NCBI GenBank assembly: GCA_026874595.1
Contig: CM049306.1
Location: 29,069,519 to 29,133,518, forward strand
Length of the DNA: 64,000 nucleotides
From: Sipunculus nudus
Taxonomy: Eukaryota > Annelida > Sipuncula > Golfingiida > Sipunculidae
Direction: 5' to 3'
Shown here one piece after another: positions 57,727 to 64,000 of this stretch (positions are counted from its first letter, which is position 1; every line of letters starts with the position of its first letter). Made by a program: the position numbers and the translations under genes. Below the pieces are notes generated by a model. The model made no database searches. It was not told the origin of the DNA and saw only the letters and a program-made list of their open reading frames with translations.

Positions 57727-57745
57727 CCTCTCTCTCTCTCTCTCT
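57689..57745. repeat. Poly-C and CT microsatellite
   Basis: About 12 C, then (CT)n with interruptions. Confidence 0.9.
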
Positions 57746-58429
57746 GAGAAGGTGATCAATGTAAAAGTTTATTTTGATGTTCATAATATTCATTAAAAAT
57801 CCATTGTCATAAAATAGAAGAAATAAACCGTATCTTGTTTGCATAATGACAACATTGGACAATCGGCATCTGTTACGCAATTGGTGTTGGTTGATATCAA
57901 ACAATAACAGTCACCTATGTAAAATTCATTTGCTCAGTCATATTTTTTTTGTATACCCAGTGTTTATTTAAGTTTCCTGAATATGGGTTTCACGAGTGTT
58001 CTGGAACATTCGATTGGCATAGCAATATCAGGCCTATTTGCCCACGTCAATACTGTTATGTTATATACCTCCATGATAAAATGTAAATAGTTGTTTCCAT
58101 TATCAAAATGATGATTTGTGAGATTTTGCCAAGACAATTTGCAGACAATTTCTTTAAATGGACCTACCTTGTTAATTGGACCCTCACAGTGATTAGTTGA
58201 TAAATTTTCAGTCTGGGCAGATATCGCTGAAGAGAGGAGCTATCCCTATCCCAGAATGTATTATATTAAGCCTATTGAGACCACCTCAAAATAGGATCCA
58301 GACATCCTTATCTTTTTATTTCGTATAACTCGAATACATTCGATTCATAAACATCTTGTTAAAATATAATACTCTTGTTCTCTGTTGAAACATGGCATAT
58401 ACAGACAATAACAATTTTATTTTGCGTCG

Positions 58430-58570
58430 TTTACGTGGTTCACTGCATTCGTTCCAGATCTCCGTCGTTTTAACCTCTGCTTTGTAAAGCAAGATTCACC
58501 TTGTAACACCACCGGTGCTTGCACAAAGCAAACAATTGTAATCAGAACAATTAGATCGTGGTAAAGAAAT
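58430..58570 (+). repeat. Dispersed SINE-like repeat, copy 3 (diverged)
   Basis: Weak match to 355-510: AAGCAAGATT, TGTAACACC and AATTGTAATCAGA occur in similar order. Confidence 0.25.
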
Positions 58571-58776
58571 GTGCATCCAACTCCAAGTTTTAAAATCTGA
58601 CTTTTGCCCTGTGCCAGCTGTGGTATCGAGACCTCCAAAAACTTGCTAAACAAAGCAGCAGTTTACGTTATTGTCTGATTAATGTTGCTGCCATAGACCG
58701 TTTGCGACAAAATGTAAAAATTCTTCAGGATTAAAAGGAATATATGGAAAATTAACCCCCCCCCCCCCCGGCCAAC

Positions 58777-58983
58777 TTGACGTCATCAGCGACACCACAA
58801 GACCAAACCCGGGCTTTCCGAGGCATGGACAAGGAGGAGCTGAGTGACAACGATTTAAAGACACCACCGTCAACCATTGCAGTGTTCGTTGGCCGACAAG
58901 AAGATGTCCAGAATCAACAACCACTGATCGCTACAGCCCCCCCCCCCCCCCCCCCCCACGATCTTATAAAATTTCTTAAATAA
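58777..58983 (+). CDS. Possible exon, unrecognised protein
   Basis: An open frame with a coding-like composition: MDKEELSDNDLKTPPSTIAV (first ATG near 58825), then FVGRQEDVQNQQPLIATA, a poly-Pro run from a poly-C tract, and a stop. No clear splice sites bound it. It could belong to the gene started at 57560, be a relic, or be chance. Confidence 0.25.
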   Translation: MTSSATPQDQTRAFRGMDKEELSDNDLKTPPSTIAVFVGRQEDVQNQQPLIATAPPPPPPHDLIKFLK

Positions 58984-59084
58984 AATAGTTATCAAGCAAT
59001 TAGTTTACGATTCCGTTTTGTCTATTGTTACATTGTGTATGATATTTTATCATTGGTCGAGTATTAATAAGTTATGTAACTCTG

Positions 59085-59800
59085 GGGAGTGATCCAGAGT
59101 ACCTTGCACGTTATAGTTATGTCTCTCTGGTGAGTGCACCAGAGTACCTTGCATGTTATAGTTATATCTCTCTGGTGAGTGCACCAGAGTACCTTGCATG
59201 TTATAAATATGTCACTAAGGTGAGTGCATCAGAGTACCTTTCATGTTATAGATATGTCACTCTGGTGAGTGCACAAGAGAACCTTGCTCGTTATAGTTAT
59301 ATCTCTCCGGTGAGTGCACCAAAGTACATTGCACGTTATACTTATGTCTCTCTGTTGAGTGCACCAGAGTAGCTTGCGCGTTTTAGTTATGTCTCTCTGT
59401 TGAGTGCACCAGAGTACCTTGCACGTTATAGTTATGTCTCTCTGGTGAGTGCACCAGAGTACCTTGCACGTTATAGTTATGTCTCTCTGGTGAGTGCACC
59501 AGAGTACCTTGCACGTTATAGTTATGTCTTTCTGGTGAGTGCACCAGAGTACTTTGCACGTTAAAGTTATGTCACTCTGGTGAGTGCACCAGAGTAGCTT
59601 GCACGTTAAGTCTCTCTGGTGAGTGCACCAGAGTACCTTGCATGTTCAGTGGCGTAGACAGGTAGGAATGGGGGGGGGGGGGGAGATCATCTCTTACTTG
59701 CACGTTATAGTTACGTCTCTCTGGTGAGTGCACCAGAGTACCTTGCACGTTATGGTTATGTCACTCTGGTGAATGCATCAGAGTAGCTTGCACGTTATGT
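59085..59800 (+). repeat. 45-bp minisatellite, about 15 copies
   Basis: Unit GTCTCTCTGGTGAGTGCACC-AGAGTACCTTGCACGTTATA-GTTAT. Each unit holds the hairpin CTCTGGTGAGTGCACCAGAG (8-bp stem, 4-base loop). As 45 is divisible by three, one frame repeats SAPEYLACYSY..V for five or so units before a stop. An insertion with a poly-G run and CAGTGGCGTAGACAGG interrupts it at about 59647-59697. Confidence 0.9.
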
Positions 59801-60070
59801 GCTCATGTTGATATCAAATCTGATTGTATCATCTGAAGTCAAATTTTTGTACAATAAAAACTTTGTTATCAATCGGGACATGTTGGGGATCAGACAATTT
59901 GTTTAAATAAATAAATAAAAATTACTTCATAACTAAAGAAACATCATTATAAGTATACCTTACAGTAGTGAAATATTATTCCAAAAAAATAAAGTGAAAA
60001 TTCTTACAATGATCAGTTTTATCAAGTAAGTTTAATTTATTATTATATATAATGTACAATCAATTTTCAG

Positions 60071-60234
60071 AATCTAGAATTTCCGACCGGCTCAGCTACA
60101 CTAGTGACCGGATTCTTATCAAGATACCGTACATGCGACATGAACTCCACGAAAACTTTAATTTCAAAAGAAGACCGTATGCGAGTACAAAGAAGACTAA
60201 TTTCTATCCTTTCCTGAAGAAAGAGCCGCTATAA
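60071..60234 (+). CDS. Possible terminal exon, unrecognised
   Basis: After CAATTTTCAG two frames are open. One gives SRISDRLSYTSDRILIKIPY, MRHELHENFNFKRRPY and STKKTNFYPFLKKEPL then stop. The other gives NLEFPTGSATLVTGFLSRYR and onward to a nearby stop. GTAATAAT follows at 60254. The first frame has balanced protein-like composition. Without a partner exon I cannot choose. Confidence 0.3.
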
Positions 60235-60596
60235 TGAGCCTGGATCTACCAAGGTAATAATTAAAATACATAAATTAATATGATATTTTAGTTGAACTAT
60301 TCTCAGTTTTTCTGAGGAGTGTGAACCATTAGGCCATTAAGCCCCATCACAATTATTAGGAACGTCAGCCGATGATGGTTCGAACGTTCAAGAATTCAAA
60401 GAGAATGCAGCTCTAATACTTAAAATGAACTCCGAATGTACTTAGAATGTTACACGAATGTCTTAATTGTATCATGAATGCCGTCAGCATGGTCCCCGAT
60501 AAGGTATAAATGCTGCCGAATCTGTAGCATTTTCATCAGTCTCAGCAAAATCAACATAGTGTATGGAACCTCTGGACCATGCCACTTTGCTAAACA

Positions 60597-60870
60597 TTGC
60601 TGTCCTCCAGTAAGGCCTGCTTGAAAGAGATGGAGCTAAGAAACAGGAGGAAAAGACCCGGAAGATATCAGACACGACGCTGGCTGGCAGAGGAGAGGAG
60701 AGGAGAGGAGAGGAGAGGAGAGGAGAGGAGAGGAGAGGAGGAGGCTGTATGGACATTTCGCCAGCCTGATGGAGGAGCTCAGAGTAGAAGACCCATATAT
60801 AGTCCTTCAACCACCTCAGAATGGCTTCCTTCTTCGTTTGCGACATAACGTGATGTTCACCAGGCGATTC
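60597..60870 (+). pseudogene. PIF/Harbinger transposase N-terminal fragment
   Basis: Frames give RRKRPGRYQTRRWLAEERR, then after the pentanucleotide run LYGHFASLMEELRVEDP, then in a shifted frame FNHLRMASFF. The order basic-RRW, then YxxLxxELRxEDP, then FxNFLRM is the start of Harbinger (HARBI1-like) transposases. Frameshifts and the repeat expansion kill it. The catalytic DDE part is not seen. Confidence 0.6.
60692..60742. repeat. AGGAG pentanucleotide repeat
   Basis: About ten copies of GAGGA lying within the transposase fragment. Confidence 0.9.
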
Positions 60871-61459
60871 CTCTATTGCGTCTGACGTTTCATCGGCAGC
60901 TGACCGCGTTTTTATGCGATCCGACAGTGTTCCGAATTACTTCTAGACTCAGTTGAGGGCCAACCGGAACGTTCCGACTGCATTCGAGTCGCATTCGAGT
61001 GACAATCAAAAGATTCTGACGGCATTCGGAGTGCATTCCAGCTGAATTTTTTTACTATCGAAAGGGATTCCGGCAGCAATCGAGATGCATTCGAGTTGCA
61101 TTCCGGCTCATTTGAGGCGCCTTCAGGACATTCATGCAGGATTTGAAGTGGTTTGTCATTTCGGTTCTCCCTTGAATGCGATCAGAATGTTTCGAATACT
61201 GTTGTAATGCCGTAAAAGTATTAAGAATGCAGTCATAATGCAGTTAGAACACACTTCGAATGCCGCTCGATATTTCTCCACTTCGAATGTTCCTTGAAGG
61301 TTTTAAGAATAAGAAAAACATTCGGAAGGGCCACAAGAATGGTCCCGAATATTTTGGAATGCACTCGTGCAGAATGCAGTCAGAGTTTTTATAATGCACT
61401 TGGAATATCCAGGAATGTACAAGGAATATTTATTCAAAAGGCATTTCGACACATTACTC

Positions 61460-64000
61460 CTCTATAGTGTAATAGGAAGTTTACATGATTGAAACTGACC
61501 CCACGCGACTCTTCCTCACGTTTAATGTATAAAAAACTATTGTTTCTGAATGTCATTATTCATGTCAAAGAAATATGAACGATTGAAAATTATATGGTGA
61601 AAGATATAATTTTTTTCTAGATGGTTGAAATCAAATTTAATTGGAATAGATTTCCTTATTTCCAAACTAAAATAAATTGTTTCACGATTACACCGTTTAT
61701 TTTATGCGGGTCATTTTTTTTATAGTTGATGAGTGGGTATCGGTGAAACTTTTATATAATGCTGCTTGCTGATTGATGCTCTTACATAGTACCCCTCAAA
61801 GAAGTCATGAAGGTAGCAGGGATAAATATAATAATATTCATTGCTGATTTGTTGTTAAAATGGACGAGTTCAAGAATTAAAACCTGTTTTCGTATCCCTC
61901 CCATTAATCTCAATGTTCCATATTTTATCGCAAAATATTAATTTTAAAAATAAAAGAACAAAAATCACTCTCGGTCCGAATAACTTTTTTTGTGGTATGT
62001 CTGGATTACAGAAATTTACAGATGGCTTTTCCAATATAAACTGATCGCTACAGCTTTGTGTTATTTTCACATCAGAAACCTGCACTGTATTTCTTCACAA
62101 GAGAACATGGACAGCTGACACAGTCGGGAAGTTTATATCCATGTCTGGGACAGATCACGGTTACTGGAATATATTTTCTGAACTTGAGGAACCATGGATA
62201 TCATGGGTAAGAATTTTAACAGCTTGCCGGTTAATTTATTGAATGTGATTAAATTAAACATACAGACCGTCCACTGAACCCCGCAGCCTAGAACTGACGA
62301 CAACTACCAGATGGCGCCAACCTCAGACAACACAAGGTTTTTATCCGGAGCATAAAAAACTGATGACTTTGCTAAAGTAAATGATTAATCAATCAGAAAT
62401 AGGTAAACTCTTTTTGCCCGATTGTCACATGCAATGAACAAGGGTAAGGTTTCACAAAAGTGCCATTCGATTGAAAACAAACTACATTTACTCAAAAATG
62501 CTATTTTTTCACAGGAATACACTTATCATTCAGACATATTTCTGAACCCCATGAGTGCCCTTGTTTGCGATTAATTTCTCAATTGCTAGGTTTTATTAAC
62601 TGTTTCCATGCACCTAAAAGACTTCAGAATCAGGAATCTTAAATTGCTAATGCAATTTTCAGTGCGAACTGCCAAATGTGAATATGTATTATAGGTTTCA
62701 TTAATTAGATTTATTAGAAAAAAATGATAAACTCCTTATTTCAGGTTAACGTAAGTATAAGAATTGTGATAACCCGCATGTGTTTTTTTTTTCTATCATG
62801 AATATCTCATGTAGCCAAGACGATCTTCTGAGGTCTGGTGTAAAAGAAATGTATAGCAGGCACCTGTGAAGAAGAACACGTGAGGAAGCAATGGATTTCT
62901 ATTTGGTAAAGAACATATATTATTTGTAAACTAATTATTAATAGGTGAAAGCAGGGTGAAACAAATGTGCGTTGAGAGATCCACCGATGGGGCACTACTT
63001 TTTTAAATAGGTAACCGCCTCCATCTTTTAATGCTTGCTTATCGAACTACTAGAAATATCTGCAGAATCCCATTCAGGTTTCGGACTACGTAACACAGGC
63101 TTACACGTGATAATCCTGGCGTAAACCAGGTCTCGATGTATCACTCTTCCGAGAGCTGGGTGTGTGTCACCCTAATTGCTGGATCATAAAAGAGAGGAAA
63201 CTCCGAAAGGCGCACTCGTTTTGTGGGGGAAATATGACTTTTTGGCACAGTCTTCCTAACACGCCTCCAGAGCGCTCACCCTGTATAAGAGCCTACCGTG
63301 ACAAATACTAGTATCACCGCTCCTCGGCTGAGATTCGAACTGATAATTCCCCGGCTTGGAGCCCTTTGTTTTACCCCTGGTGACCCCAGAAGCCGGTACC
63401 GATAGGGCATTACTATTGCCCAGGGCTTAAGGTAATTTCAATACGGTAAAGAACGGCAATATGCGATTATCATTACATTTTGACTCGCCTATGACTTTGA
63501 CCCTTGTACCATGTGACCGCATCTTCGGCATTAATGAATATATTTTTAGATGATATATGCTTGCATTTCAAAATATATCAAAAAGCATTAAATTTCGACC
63601 ATTCCTTCTGAAATTTTGACTTGCTTAAGGGCAAAATTTATTTTCATAATTTGCATATAAATACCATAAAAAACTATAGAAAATGTGTTACCAAACAGCT
63701 AAATTGTTCCGTCATAAATAAGTTTATATTCATTACAATGTGGCCCTTCTATAGGTCAAACGGCTTAACTGTAGTTGCCCAGTTTAGGTGCAATTTGAAA
63801 TCCTCACGATAAATACTGGGACTTAATGAAACCATTTAGGTTCACATAAAATTTGGAACATGCATATCTTGAGTAGTTTGTGAGTAAAAGCCATTTAGAC
63901 GTTGAATAGGTATAAAACAATCAAAATTGACAAAGAATCCTGAAGAGTCCGCAGATTTCGATAACCACAGATGTGAAATATGGTGGTATCTGCTAAAAGT
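61460..64000. other. Noncoding stretch, nothing supported
   Basis: No exon, RNA gene or clear repeat. A box-B-like GTTCGAATCTC on the minus strand near 63331-63341 hints at an old tRNA-derived repeat, but no matching box A or anticodon arm was found. Confidence 0.45.

Larger units (their letters stand above)
60395..61440. repeat. Region dense in GAATG/CATTC words
   Basis: GAATG occurs repeatedly at 60395-60485 and 61185-61440, while CATTC-type words (GCATTCGAGT, GCATTCCAGC) dominate 60975-61135. The middle cluster is therefore opposed in orientation to the outer two. It surrounds the Harbinger fragment and could be its subterminal repeats. Confidence 0.45.

Noticed and set aside
58679-58924. 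Minus-strand 81-residue frame
   Set aside because: Antisense of the more coding-like + strand frame, and partly built from a poly-C tract.
63300-63430. tRNA-derived SINE on the minus strand
   Set aside because: Only a box-B-like word is present; no box A or cloverleaf could be built.

Overview
The window is AT-rich animal nuclear DNA. It has intron-split coding sequence, eukaryotic tRNA genes (one with a tRNA-Tyr-type intron), decayed LINE, Tigger/pogo-like, Harbinger-like and hAT-like elements, and a heavy load of minisatellites and microsatellites. No bacterial operon or phage structure is present. The repeat style, with composite elements carrying tandem cores and ends built from a GGACGGACAAAGG-type motif, makes me favour a lophotrochozoan, most likely a bivalve mollusc. 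That is an inference, not an identification.

The one gene I can reconstruct end to end lies at 12809-24217 on the + strand, probably with a noncoding first exon near 8276-8315 behind a CCAAT/TATA promoter. I joined 16 coding exons into a 552-residue reading frame. It begins with a signal peptide and then carries six tandem two-exon repeats (A then B). Every A and B exon encodes exactly one cysteine, and every internal exon is a multiple of three bounded by phase-2 introns. I do not recognise the family. It looks like a secreted, helix-rich, disulfide-stabilised repeat protein built by exon-pair duplication, and it is the best candidate here for something undescribed.

Layout: 1-8200 holds repeats, including a 1.08-kb Tigger-like remnant, MITE-like elements and a LINE reverse-transcriptase fragment. 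8200-25000 is the repeat-protein gene, with introns full of minisatellites, a TTA-flanked MITE and a composite repeat. 25000-35000 is repeat-dominated, with a nested composite element at 27295-31237 and a 170-bp Tigger-type MITE at 31701-31870. 35538-35628 is a tRNA-Tyr-like gene with a damaged acceptor stem. 36000-39700 is largely featureless AT-rich DNA. 39810-41985 is a 47-bp minisatellite with a 423-bp higher-order period. 42450-53500 holds local duplications, a LINE C-terminal fragment and a hAT-like element. 53597-55612 is bounded by inverted repeats. 56373-56531 carries tandem tRNA-Ser(GCU) and tRNA-Ala(CGC) genes. 57550-60240 has weak signs of a second gene. 59085-59800 is a 45-bp minisatellite whose unit forms a hairpin. 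60597-60870 is a Harbinger transposase fragment expanded by a pentanucleotide repeat. 61460-64000 shows nothing I can name.

All calls come from reading the sequence by eye. Exon joins were checked for phase and splice consensus, but no database or transcript evidence was available.
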